64,000 nt of DNA from Mycogone perniciosa. Taxonomy: Eukaryota > Ascomycota > Sordariomycetes > Hypocreales > Hypocreaceae. The notes below the pieces were generated by a model, which had not been told where the DNA came from, did no database searches, and saw nothing but the letters and a program-made list of their open reading frames with translations. Location of the stretch: NCBI GenBank assembly GCA_025331125.1, contig JAOALB010000084.1, positions 1 to 64,000 on the forward strand. The letters run 5' to 3'. The stretch's first letter is position 1. Every line of letters starts with the position of its first letter. A program made the position numbers and the translations under genes. Below, piece after piece: positions 41,427 through 52,412 of this stretch.

Positions 41427-44139
41427 TCACTTCTTGAACGCTCCGCTTCCAAGCTTCTCAATCTCTTTCCCCTCGGGCGTTCCCTTCCCCGCAGCCTCCA
41501 ACAGCCTCTCCCAGGCCGCCGCATCCCTCAGCCTGACAGCCTCCTCCGCCGCCTTCACCCTCTGTCCGCACTTCTCATACATCGTTATCGTCTCCCCTGG
41601 CTCAAGACCCGTGCATTTCGGTATAAACAGCGAGGCCAGACGTGGATTGCCCGCCTGCAGCGTCAGGTTGAAAAACGGCTGGTTCACACGCAATTAGCCT
41701 TGACTTGCACAGCCCCCCCGTGTCGGCATTGCAACTTACCTCCCACCCAATCGGGCTTTTCTTGGCCTTCGCGATGTCCTCGATCTCGCCCCATTCTCGC
41801 TTTGCCACGAGCGCGCGAAGTCTGTGGACGTTAGCCCATCGCTTCTCCGATGTATCCGAAAGGGGAAAATAGGACTTACCTGATCCACCAAGCAACCTTC
41901 TCCGGTACTTTAAAGTCACTTTGGATCTTCTTTGCTTTTCCGTGATAGCCGAGCCGAATGAGCTTAAACAGTATCTCATTAACGCTGAGTCCCGAGAACG
42001 AATCCGTTAGATCCCGATCAAAAGCCTCCTGTGCCCGAAGCAATTGCGTAGCTTCCTTGAGCGAAAGCACCTCGGTCATGTTCTCCTTTGACTCGGAGAG
42101 GAGTTTGGCTGCAAGCGCGAGTTTATCCGACGCCGTTCGGGCATCCGGCTGGCGGAACGACTCCCGGATGAAGACGTTGGCACCGTCTACTCGCCGGTCG
42201 TCCTGGTAGTACATGTCCTTGAGCAGCGTGTTGTCGCCCTCCAATAGCGCCGCTGACTCCACAAGAGATGTAGCCGTTGGCCGACTATTGATGGCCCGGA
42301 AGAATGCAGCCAGAGATAGTTTCTTCTTGAGCTTGGTCAGCACAAAGAGTATGAGGTCAGTATCCCCGCTCTCAATCGCCTTATCCAAGGCTAGTTCCTC
42401 CTCCTCCATGTCCAGCAAAAGGGGTACCTGCCGTCCTCCGCGAGGCTCGTGGTTCAACAACTCTGTAGCAAGACGGCCCCGGCCCTCGTGATACGCAGCC
42501 CGGGCAATCTCCTCAAAGGAAATCCCAGGCTTGCCCGAGAGCCTCTCCACCACTAACCTACAGATGGTGTCATCGTCTTGTGAGTCGATCCGAACTTTGG
42601 TAGACGCCCAGCTCACGTAGATGCGGTCTGTCGGAAGCTTGAGGTACCCGGCGATTTTCAAGGCGAGCAGGTACTCGTGGCGTTGAATTAGACGTTGAAT
42701 AAGCCTCTCGGGTGTCAGCCGGTGATATTGCTCAAAGGACAATGGCATTCCAATTTCGTAAAGCCGCACTGCGTTGAGGACTCGCAACGTTTCGCACATG
42801 TCGACAAAGTCATCGCTGTTGTAAATGTCCAAGACCGACTTGCCAAACGACGCAGCCTTCAGCAGTCGTTTCTGCCACTGAGCGTTAAACTCACGACCAG
42901 CTGCATTGACGCATGTGTCAACCGCCTCAGTCAGGTTTGGCCGGATAAGCTGGATGTAATCGTCTGCCTTGGGAGACTCGAGCTCAAGCTGACGGACTGC
43001 GTCAAGCAGAATGGACGCCGGGGATGATTCCGAGGCAGCTCCGAATGCTTCCAGGGTCTCACTTGGGACTCTTTCCAGGAACTCGCAGGAGTCGTTTGTT
43101 ATTAGCCGGGCGCCGTCATGCTCTGCTCACTGTCAACAATCAGACACTCCTAATGTTTCACTTCATCATACCTGAAATGACATGAACCCTTGTGCTGTCG
43201 TATATGTAGGACGAATATTGGTCTCCGGGCCCAATGATGTGAACCTCATCTTCCCAGGCAACGACCGCATCGGTGCCGCACCACTCAACATATTTGGGGG
43301 GCGTGTTTGAATCTGAGTTGTGCTCAAACAACCGCTCTTGAAAATCGCTAGATATGACATGCGCCCTGCCATCCTTTGCATAGAGATTGACATATCGGCC
43401 ATCCGGCGAGACGCTGATGTGAGAAAACGGCCCAATGTCCAGGAACTTGTCTTCACAGTCGGTGGCATCGGCCACATAGACCGTTGTGCCCACACTGAGA
43501 AGCGCCTCCACTGATCGAGACAATGTGTGGTCAGGCGAAATGATAGCCCACGAATGAATCTCCCCCTCCGGTACAGATGCCAGCAACTTTGGCCTCGGCT
43601 CAGAATATGAAGACACCGTCACCAACGTGTTGTTCCCCAGCAAGGCAACCAGACCGTTGTCGTAAAACCTAGTGATATTTAGCAGCCTCTTCTCATAAGT
43701 CTCGGACAAGCCATGCATCTCATCATTACCGGCACGATTCAACCCCGTAGTTATCCGCCCCATGCCCCAGCGAAAAATGGCTGAAATCGCCTTGTATATC
43801 ATAACACCGCACATTCCCATCCGCCGCAACCACCAACAGCGCCTCCTCCTCCGACCACCCCAGCCCCCTAATCGGGCCGCTATCCCACGAGATGCTCCTC
43901 AGCTTCTTCCCCGCCAGGCTGTAAATTTCAATCACCGGCTTCGACGACTGTCCAGCCCTATGGGCCTGGAGTTTCGAATCATCCCTCCAGAGGGCCAGCG
44001 CTCCCGCGTACGGCGCGCCGGTGACGATGTAGCCATCTAGGTCCAAGTCCTGGTCGAACACGGCTGTGTACTGCTCCGTTTTGCGGAACCACTTGTCCCC
44101 CACGCGCTCCCAGTCGGCTCTTGCGTGAAGGGTGTCCAT
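41427..44139 (-). CDS. VPS16: Vacuolar protein sorting protein Vps16 (HOPS/CORVET core)
   Basis: Five exons: 44139-43730, 43668-43172, 43122-41880, 41821-41740 and 41678-41427, all in phase, 827 aa. The N-terminal half is the Vps16 beta-propeller (ADWERVGDKWFRKTEQYT, GPIRGLGWSEEEALLVV, SHISVSPDGRYVNLY). The C-terminal half is the alpha-solenoid (DAVRQLELESPKADDYIQLIRP, RHEYLLALKIAGYLKLP, LIRLGYHGKAKKIQSDFKVPEK). The tail KCGQRVKAAEEAVRLRDAAAWERLL is also typical. Vps16 is a class C core subunit shared by the CORVET and HOPS tethers that drive endosome and vacuole fusion, including fusion of autophagosomes with the vacuole. It is head to head with ATG16. Confidence 0.96.
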
Positions 44140-44502
44140 TGCTGCGTTTTTATTTATCTCATCTCATGGTTATGTGATGGTGGCAGCACACCGTATGTCA
44201 GTCTTCTCCTTGCCAAGGGCTCCTGAATGAGACAGGAGCTAGGATGATGACGTTTGGGGGAAGCTGGAGCTATGAGCTTCGCCCAATGAGGCTATTCGTC
44301 GGTTAATTAGACGGCAGCATTAGTACCTAATAGCACTGCAGCTGATTCCAGCACCCCACTAATAATATCATGATGGAGCCGTCCATTCCTGGTCACAAGA
44401 GGGGTCTCGAAGACCTTCCATGAATGAATGTCTCAAATAAAAATCTTTCTCCCTGGATAATAATAATAATCAAATTTCCATTTTTCGTCTTCATCTGCCA
44501 TC
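44140..44502. promoter_or_regulatory. Shared upstream region of VPS16 and ATG16
   Basis: 363 bases lie between divergent start codons of two genes of the vacuole/autophagy pathway. Short AT-rich runs (ATAATAATAATAATC near 44460) sit just before ATG16. Two-way control is inferred from layout only. Confidence 0.5.
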
Positions 44503-45233
44503 ATGCCAAACTGGAGGGATGAATATCTCTCCTCTCTCCGAGATGCAGAGCTCAGCAACCCCGTCAATATGGAACTTATCCAAGCCTGTCCGAGCCCCTC
44601 CCTGCCTCTCCTTCGATGTGACCTCATAAGCTCACCACATTTCCTAGGCTCACAAATGGGAGATCGCATCTCAGCCTTGGAAGCCGAGAAAGCAGCCCTA
44701 GAATCTCACATCTCAAGTCTGGGTACCAACAGGTCAAAGTCGCCAGCAGTCCGCCCAGCCGAGGCAGCATCCAACGATCCAGGCGTCGCCCAGCTGCGTC
44801 TCGATCTAGCCGAGGCCTTGCGGTCAAGAGGCGTCACAGAGATACGGCTACGGACTGCAGAAGAGGACCTCGACAAGCTTCGGACAAAAACGAAGCAAGA
44901 CACAAGATCTATCAGGGATCTAACTACAGAGCGTGGTGCCCTGGCGACTAAGCTAAATGATCGGGAGTACGAGTTGAGGGAAAAGCGGAAGTTGGTTGAG
45001 GTACCCAACTTCCAGTTCTATGCCAGGCTTTTGTCTCATACTAACTAACATCGGTGCAGCAAGTCCAGGATGAGATGATTGCGTTGAATCTACAGCTCTC
45101 CATGGCCGAGAAAGAGAGGGACAGGGTGAAGAAGGAAAACAAGGAGCTCATTGACCGATGGATGAAGAGAATGGCTAAAGAGGCAGACGCAATGAACCTC
45201 GCCAACGAGCCGATGCTCGACAGGGGGCGTTAG
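44503..45233 (+). CDS. ATG16: Autophagy protein 16
   Basis: Exons 44503-44587, 44648-45000 and 45060-45233 give 203 aa. The start WRDEYLSSLRDAE is the conserved Atg5-binding helix. It is followed by QMGDRISALEAEKAALESH and a continuous coiled coil to about residue 190. Intron 2 has CTAACTAAC and ends GCAG. Filamentous fungal Atg16 is short and lacks the WD40 part found in animals, so this is full length. It dimerises and binds Atg12-Atg5, forming the E3-like complex that directs Atg8 lipidation to the growing autophagosome membrane. Its 3' end faces that of DOT1, 228 bases away. Confidence 0.95.
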
Positions 45234-45461
45234 CAGCTTTCATCACCACATCACGGTAAGATTCGAGCGTCATGAGTTTCACAGCTTCTTGTTTCCTCGC
45301 CCGCCCATCAGCATCAGTAAACCACTTTTGCTGTTGATAAACGACATGCCTCTGGAGGTATCCTGCCCTGTACCGCTAACCCATGCCTATGAATCCATAA
45401 AACGCCTAAATCTACTTCTACAATACAAAATCGTATCCAGTGCTGACGAAGCTCTATTAGT

Positions 45462-47040
45462 CTACTTCCGTGTGGAAATAAAGTACTGCCCGCCGGCGTT
45501 GGTCCAGCTAACATATCCTTCGGGGTACGTGCACTCCTCGGCTTCGAGGATCGTGCTGCCGACATCATTGATGTTGTGACTGCTCTTAGAGTCGGCCACA
45601 AATGACTTGAGTGAGATGATCTTGCATCCCGGCTTCAGGTCGAGGAACATCCGGACCAAATCATCGTTGAGCTGGGAGGTGAATGCTTTGTTGTTGACGA
45701 GAACAACGTCGGCCCGCTTCAAGGCTTGGTGAATAGCAGAGTTCTTACGGAAGTCGCCTCGTTCCAGGTGGACATCGCCCGGCTCAACGCCCCATAGCAT
45801 GCACCTCGCGTGGAACTCCTTTACCTGGGCCTCGGCCAGGTTGCAGGCGTTTTCCATCATCTCACAGCCCCAGCTCTCGCATCCGATTTCGAGGGCTGCT
45901 TGCAAGACAACGTTGCCCACGCCTGACCCCAGGTCAACGAAGACTTGGCCCGATGTCATTTTTGTCTGTTCCACCAGGATCTTGGTGATGAAAGGGTGGA
46001 GGAGTTCACCATAGACATAATCGGTACCGTTCTCATACTTGGAGAGGAGTTCCACCTTGGGGGCTACTGTACGGTCATAGATTTGATCAAGGATAAAGGC
46101 GACGAGGTGTGGGGGAAGTTCGTGTAGGATCTCGAGGTTCTTTGCAACAACGCCGTCTTCGACAAGCGCAAGGAGGGTCTCATTATATTCGCGTAGCGCG
46201 GCTTTAAAGCCCATCAAGTCTTGAATATTGCGATTCGAAGCCTTCTCAAGTCGTCGAATGAAACCAGTGTTTTGGTTGGTGAAGGGCTCGGCCTCCTCCT
46301 CGGTGAGATATGTCTCGGCGACAAGGCGTACTATGCGAATGCTCGCCTCGACGGCGTCTATCTTGTCCTTGCCCCAGACAAGCTCAAACCTATAGGTCTT
46401 GTCAGATGTGCGCTCCTAAGGTACTGGAGGGATATCATGGGTCCTACTTTTCACGGCGTTGTGGAGTAGGATATTGCAGCTCTATCGCAACGTCTTCCTT
46501 AGATGCACCCATGACGGGGACGCATTTTGATTCAAGCGAGGCCACCTCCGTAGCGTGTATAAATTGCAGGTTTTCGCGTTTCCGCTCGTACGCCCTCAGA
46601 TTTCTCAGCTGGCGATTCGGGTCAATCAACTTGCCGTCGGCAGTGCTCTTGCGCTGCCTCTTGTGAGAATCCAAGTCCATCCATCCATCATCTTCGGCAT
46701 CGCTGTCTTTGTCGAATTCTATGCGGTCGCTGACGGGCGAGGGGCGCAGAGACACGCTGGCGGCCTTGCGTTTGCGATGCTCGAGCCGCCTCTCGTCGGC
46801 CGAGGAGGGGTACGGTGAGCTGCTCTTCTGGCGCGACGACGAGGCTGTCGCTGCCGCTGCCGAGGGCGCCTTGGGCGAAAGACGACGGGCGGGTGATGAT
46901 CGCGCCGAGGATGATGACGATGGCTTTACGAGAGGCTTTGGCTTCGGCTTTGGGGCGGGGCGCTCGATGGTGACTTTTTCGATGCGGATCTTTGGGGGAT
47001 CGACCTTGAACTTGTTGCCCTTCCCGCCGAGGAGAGGCAT
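45462..47040 (-). CDS. DOT1: Histone H3 Lys79 methyltransferase Dot1
   Basis: Exons 47040-46448 and 46389-45462 give 506 aa. The start MPLLGGKGNKFKVDPPKIRI is chosen over an upstream in-frame ATG at 47199 because it opens with family-like sequence. The N-terminal 200 residues are basic and disordered, suited to nucleosome contact. The catalytic domain follows: FELVWGKDKIDAVEASI, LDQIYDRTV, YGELLHPFITKILVEQ, then SAM-binding motif I VFVDLGSGVGN (about residue 345) and NNKAFTSQLNDDL, and the closing WTNAGGQYFI. Dot1 is the only known class of H3K79 methyltransferase; it lacks a SET domain. It marks transcribed chromatin and affects silencing and DNA-damage checkpoints. Confidence 0.96.
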
Positions 47041-47793
47041 TATGGCAATACTGTAAAAAGCGTTGGGGAGATTCGTGATATTGGCGATAAAGGTTCGGCT
47101 AGGCAGACTCAGGGGAGAATTTTGGAGGGGCGATGGCGGGCTGTTCCGAAGATGGCGGGCACGCGACGAGAAAATGGGGCTGTCGTGGTGTCGCGACAAA
47201 GCGATGACGGCGGTGGGGGTGGAATGGAATAAGATGGATTATCTGTGCATGTGTACTAGTAGTAGTGGTGGTGGTAGTAGTATATGAAATGAATAAGAAG
47301 AAGACGAAGACGAAGACGACGGATAAGATGGAGGAGTGAGAAAGGTGTCGCGTTAGTCACGGTCTTTAGTGAGAACTACGAGTCGATGCTTATGTCAAAG
47401 CAATGAAGTGAGTGAGGCGACCACCACTGAGTGCGCTGTGTGGTGCTTGCTGTCAGCCTGCGCTTCAGGCGTCTGTTGCCTTTGTCCCTCCCACGCTAAA
47501 AATGCAGTGCATTGTACATAGCAGAGCCTCCAAAATCAAACACGAAAACTAGGCATATGATTCGATCCCAGACTTTGAACTTTCCTAGATAATACAAGGA
47601 TCGGTAATAATGGTCCACTTAGTGTAATCGCCGCTAGCGTTTTTGTCGAAGTCGGTGTTCACTAGATATCTAGTACTCCCTGTTATGAAAGATAGAGAGC
47701 AAGGAAGTCTATAATGGCGTCAAGGTTGGTGGTGCGATCAAAGTTCAAAGTCTTATCATCAAAAGACTACTACGTCTCTAGGATGCTGAGGCC
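47041..47793. other. DOT1 promoter side and start of an accessory patch
   Basis: GTAGTAGTAGTGGTGGTGG-type repeats and GAAGACGAAGACGAAGACG lie at 47255-47320. One exact copy of the dispersed 16-mer is at 47496-47511. No gene is visible before the ATG at 47794. Confidence 0.45.
47496..47511 (+). repeat. Dispersed 16-mer CTAAAAATGCAGTGCA, copy at 47.5 kb
   Basis: Exact match to the copies at 3393, 18178 and 18319. It is preceded by a CCCTCCCACG stretch somewhat like the CT- and G-rich sequences before the 18-kb copies. It sits between DOT1 and the unknown gene at 47794. Confidence 0.7.
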
Positions 47794-48554
47794 ATGTCCA
47801 TTCGCCCCCATGACCGTCTCGACCCGGATTCCGAATCCTATTTGGGACAACGTTATTACTCAGTTTCTCTCATTCCTGTGACGACTTGCAGTTGTCGAAT
47901 TTTTTCGTAAGCCGTCTGAACTAACACCTTCAGGTCTTATTCTATCTCGCCATAGCCCGATACAATGCGGCGGAAGTATGCGTCGATTTTAAACCCGATT
48001 TCGACCTTTCAGTGTCCACATCAATGTGATATCTTTTTAACACCTGTTGTCTGCAGACAACGTCAGTAATTTTTAATGTCGTTTCTATTTGAGCTTTGAA
48101 TGCGTCTAAACGACTTGATGTGGGCGCAGGAGCGTTAATGGCCCTCGAGCATCCACGCAAAATACTGGACACAACCCCCCTTACAACCATCCCAGGCCCT
48201 GATAGAGGGAGATGGATCCCATGGATTATAGAAGCGCCGTTGAACTCGATTGAGATCCTCGAAGCTATTCTCAAGCCAATGCCAGGGACCATACATACAT
48301 ATGATTATAGGTTCAGGCAACTACTTGAACAGCTTTCCCTTACTGGTTGTTGGTTTCAACGGAGCTTATTGAAACCCGGAACGACTCCTCTTCCCGAGAC
48401 CCTGCGGGATTGCATGGCCGGGATCCCTGACCAAACCGTCGCGCTCCCATACCATACTTCTGAATCTCTTTATACTCAAGGAGATGGGGTTGAGGGGGAT
48501 GTCAAGCATGAGGATATTAAGCAGGAGGATATCAAGAAGGAGGATGTTGAATAG
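47794..48554 (+). CDS. Multi-exon gene of unknown family, source copy of the 0.1-1.8 kb relics
   Basis: The last exon is open from about 48096 or 48129 to the stop at 48554. It contains RGRWIPWIIEAPLNSIEILE, YRFRQLLEQLSLTGCWFQ and LPETLRDCMAGIPDQ, and ends VKHEDIKQEDIKKEDVE, a run of consensus-like sumoylation sites (hydrophobic-Lys-x-Glu). Two likely upstream exons are ATG at 47794 (MSIRPHDRLDPDSESYLGQ) and 47940 onward (VLFYLAIARYNAAEVCVDF), joined by an intron with CTGAACTAACACCTTCAG. How the second exon joins the last cannot be made to keep frame with simple splice sites, so either there is another intron or the gene is damaged. I do not recognise the family. Its sequence recurs, decayed, at the left end of the window. 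Confidence 0.5.
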
Positions 48555-48881
48555 GAGTCAAGCACCCGAAATGCCAAGGTTGCATCTACATTTTGCAGTG
48601 TATTGATCATATTTTCCCAGCTCCCATCTCAAGCTACACTAGTCATCCCATTTCATCACACCTTTATATAGAAAAACCTGTCTACGAAGTATAAGAACGG
48701 AAATCAAGGCTCCTAAAGTCTTACGCTTCCTAGTTATAACATCGCTCTAATTCAATGCCATCTCCGAAGAATATTTAGCCGCCCCTTTGAGACAATCGCC
48801 TTCTTGGACACCATACCTCAAGAAAGCTTCATTATCTATTACACCTGGTATACATGCCGCTCCTCAGCTCTAGCCATATCC
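48555..48881. other. Intergenic, nothing recognised
   Basis: 3' flanks of two facing genes. No feature is supported. Confidence 0.4.
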
Positions 48882-50456
48882 TCAGAATGGCCCATCAAGT
48901 AGTGACCTGATAGCTGCCAAATCAGTATCCTTCGGGAGACAGGCACAATTTCTCTTCTTTAAAGCACATTCGTCCAGTTCGAAAACGCCAACCAGGTCAC
49001 ACAAATGTTTATCTCTTGGTCCAGTACCATGATTCCAACACGATCGGCTCCCTTGCTGGGATACCCTCGTGCATCTATAACACAAAAATGTCAGCTCCGG
49101 TCATCATAAACAATTGGAAATATGCCAAACTTACTGAAACTTGATCATAGTGCCTCCGTCGCACACGTCGACGATAAAGTGCAAACCTCCAACACTCACA
49201 TATGCAGGTCCCATATTCAAGGTCTTGGGCTTCGTGCTGGCTCGACTCCTGTTCTTCGTAGTATACTCCTGAAGCGCCATGGCATCAGAATTCCCACAAT
49301 CCCCATGTGGAGAATACCTCCTCAACGACCGAATACTATGATATAGATTGTACTCAGGATACTCCAGCGCCGTGCGAAAGCTGCATACAAGAGACTTGCC
49401 ACTCTCCTCGCCGCTGCTCCCTAGTCCACACAGAGGCGCAGTTCCTGTCTTCGCGATGATTTTCCAGCGTTGTTCTCTTAGATCCATCTCTGCACCGTCG
49501 AGGGCTTGTTGCAGCTCCGCCATGAATTGCGCCACAGACTTGCGTCGCCAGTTCTCCTGCTCCTTGACTCTCTGCATGACCTCGGCATCGCGCGCATGAG
49601 AAAGCTGATAGTCCACGCTGCTGTTGGGGAATTGTCGCTTCAGAGCTCGCAGCTCAGCTTCAGTGCTGCCTGTTCGGCGCAGGAACCACGATCTCGAGAG
49701 ACGGAGGAAGTGCTTGCGACAGAGTGTTGCCGCAGAATCGTGGGGGAAAATCTGGAAGAATTCCAGTCTTGTGAGGTCCTTGAACGGAGGGGGCCCTCCT
49801 CTGATCTGGGTTTGGAAGAAGACTCGTCCTGCATTGTTTCGTGAGTTGACCGCGTTTCCCAACTCATCTGGTGAGTTTGCTCTTTGCACAATCAATGGAC
49901 CGTCAATTGCCATCCTGTTATCTTCCCGGTTATGAAGTGACCCGTCACGGGCTAGTTCTTCTATCAGTCGCATAATCGCCGGGCTTCTTACAGGGCCACG
50001 TCGCTGTGGTCTGTCGATTGCCATTTGCACATCTTCGTCCTGTTCTTGTTCTTCCTCATACTCTTCCTCTTCTTCGGACTCTTCCGTCTCGTCTTCCGCT
50101 TCATCTTCTTCGTATCTTCCTTCCTCTTCGTCATCCTCATCAGTTGTCATTTGGTCATCTGTTGGCTCCTCCTCCTCCTCTTCACCAGTATCATCATTAC
50201 TCTTCTCCTCCTCATTTTCATCCGTTTCCATCTCGTCACCTTCATCTTCCTCGTATTCATCCTCCTCATTGTCTTCATCATTGTCTTCGACAACGCCATC
50301 ATCTTCCTCCTCATATTCAGTGTGGTTATCCTCTTCGCTTTCGTCCTCATCTTCGTCTTCATCACTATCACTGCTGAACGTGTAGACTGGTTTAGCAGGC
50401 GCTTTGCCTCTAGCAGCTCCCTGAGCAGCCCTGGCTTGGGCTCTGGTTGTTACCAT
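48882..50456 (-). CDS. Acidic protein with cysteine-rich C-terminus, function unknown
   Basis: Exons 50456-49135 and 49074-48882 give 504 aa. The opening MVTTRAQARAAQGAARGK is basic. Residues about 30-145 are almost only Glu, Asp, Ser and Thr. A mixed region follows with FFQIFPHDSAATLCRKHF and LSRSWFLRRTGSTEAELRALKRQFP. The last exon encodes CTRVSQQGSRSCWNHG, then KHLCDLVGVFELDEC and KKRNCAC, six cysteines in about 45 residues with two His. A small metal-binding module or disulfide knot is possible; the absence of a signal peptide favours metal binding inside the cell, perhaps in the nucleus given the acidic run. No family is recognised. The splice joint is strong (GTAAGT, GTTATAG) and in phase. 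Confidence 0.72.
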
Positions 50457-50928
50457 TTTAACTCTTGCGTCTTAGTGAAGTCATAAAAAAGACGACCGAA
50501 AAACATTGCGGAAATTTCAAGAATGACCAATGGAGGGTACTGTTGAGGGTTCCCCTAGTCCTTTTAACATTGAACATTTCTGCCCGGATGAACGGCCTGG
50601 TGAAGCTCATAGGGTCCAATACTCAAAGCAAATCGTTTGTCTTTACCTGTCTGAACAAGGAAATGAACAGTCGAATAGACAATGTGTCTTTGTGTCACTT
50701 TTCTCATTATTCTTATGGCTTTATACAATGTCCCAACATCGAGTGGTTCCAACAAATAACTAGATTATTTGTCCTTTCAGGCCATGCTAATGGCTCAATA
50801 GAAGCAAGAACATTGATCTGTCTCAAGTATCAGATGATTGTGTATCGGTCATCTCAAAGAAATTTGGAAGGACACACATCCCATTTTCACAGCACATAAA
50901 AAACCAGCGGGGACAGGTGAATGTTAAA
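50457..50928. other. Intergenic between the acidic-protein gene and the receptor-like gene
   Basis: The promoter side of the acidic-protein gene and the 3' end of the receptor-like gene lie here. A 144-codon plus-strand frame shows no similarity that I recognise. Confidence 0.4.
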
Positions 50929-52412
50929 TCAGCGACTATTACGCCGATGATCATAGGAATTACTATTTTGTGAATGGTAATGGACATGACCCTCAAAAAA
51001 CTCGCTCCGTTGCTCAGGCTTTGCCACATCCTCATTTGACCAGCTCCTGGTGTAGTTTCCGCAAGTCCTGCAATGACCCCGTTGTGGTCTTGTGAAGCAT
51101 TCCTCTACAACTGTAACCTCGATCATGCGTTGAATGCCTGAATGTCTCCGTTCCCCAGGGCTTCCTATCTGCGTATCAACTATGCCGGAATCGGAGTCTA
51201 GGTTTGCTTCCTTGCTGAGGATACGCTCTTCGCTCTTAGTGTAGTAGGTATCTGCGACTGAGAAGCGGGATGACTGGTAGGAGGTTTGGCTCTTTGATCT
51301 CCATATAATGGGCATGTTGCTACCCGAATGGCCCGAAGATTGTGATAGAGAATCGGCGTTGGATGAAAACATGTCCTTAAAACAAGAGAAGAACACTGGT
51401 ACATTCACAACGACCAGAGCGGCGAATGTCTGCCAGAGTGTCCATAAGGCCGCCCCTTGTACCGCATCTACACGGCCCTGAAATGATCGAGTCAGACTAA
51501 TATGAATGCATTAAACAGCGGGTAGTTTCTTACTGATGCCAAGAGCACAGCACGCACAACGGAGGCAGCCATTGCGAAAATCTCACAGCCCAGTGGTGCG
51601 AGCGACCACAGGGCCTCTGACATAGACCTGCCCGCTCTTCTGAAAAGTAAAGGCAATGTAATAGCTGCCAAGTACATGTTCGTCATCATGTCGAGATTGA
51701 AATACGTCCACACTAGGGCTGGTGAATTGGCTGGCCTGCAGTAAGGTCCTGGATCTGCGTAGATCTGCCACATTTTCCCGAGGGGAGGACAGCTCTGAAG
51801 CAGAGTTAGAGCAACTGCGAACCAGCTCAGAAATATGAAGCAGAAGCCAAGATAAGTGCATAGTCGTTGGCGTCTTTCGGAACCGTGAGACTGGCGGAGG
51901 AGATATGCGCAGAAGGCTGCTTTGAGTGTCCATAGGGCAGCGGAGTAGCTGACCCAATCGTACAAGTAGAGCTTTGATCCCAATTCCCTGTAGGAGATTA
52001 GAACACGAGATATCGGTAGAGTGGAGTGTTTTATAAGAATTACCTCAACTGATATTCGTAATCGCTTGGTTGCAAAGCTGCTCGATGAGCTTCCGAGATA
52101 GAGTGGTTGGCCAACCAATGCACCTTCGTCTCAAGCATGTAAGCAATAACAGTCTTGCAAATGTAAAATCCCTGTGGAAATTTGTCAACATGTTTGCTCA
52201 TGTTAGCATTTCATGCAAGATAGTTGAATACATACCATTCCCACGGCCACAAGTCCATCATCGAGCCGTAGATGTTTCACGCCAACCGTGTAAGTGCGCA
52301 GACACAACCTCAGACCTGTGATGCCCACCACAAGCCCAAGCAAAACGAATGCTTCGATAACAAACCCACGCATCTCATTCATTGCATCTCCATTGATCGA
52401 GGTGGGTGTCAT
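50929..52412 (-). CDS. PTH11-like integral membrane protein with fungal rhodopsin domain
   Basis: Exons 52412-52236, 52171-52044, 51987-51534 and 51477-50929 join in phase to 435 aa. The start MTPTSINGDAMNEM is followed by a first helix (VIEAFVLLGLVVGITGLRL) and RLDDGLVAVGM, the Arg-x-Asp-Asp signature of the fungal rhodopsin-domain family. About seven hydrophobic segments follow. The third exon has CPPLGKMW and GPYCRP, extracellular-loop cysteines that usually pair. The last 130 residues are a Ser-rich hydrophilic tail. Members related to PTH11 of Magnaporthe are candidate receptors for surface or nutrient cues; most are uncharacterised, and the CFEM domain present in some is absent here. 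Confidence 0.85.

Noticed and set aside
47942..48292. 116-codon minus-strand frame across the unknown 48-kb gene
   Set aside because: The plus strand has a better intron (CTAAC then TTCAG), a more protein-like end and matching relics; the minus frame seems a by-product.
50006..50486. Plus-strand frames of hydrophobic or His/Leu repeats
   Set aside because: They are antisense readings of the acidic run of the gene at 48882-50456.
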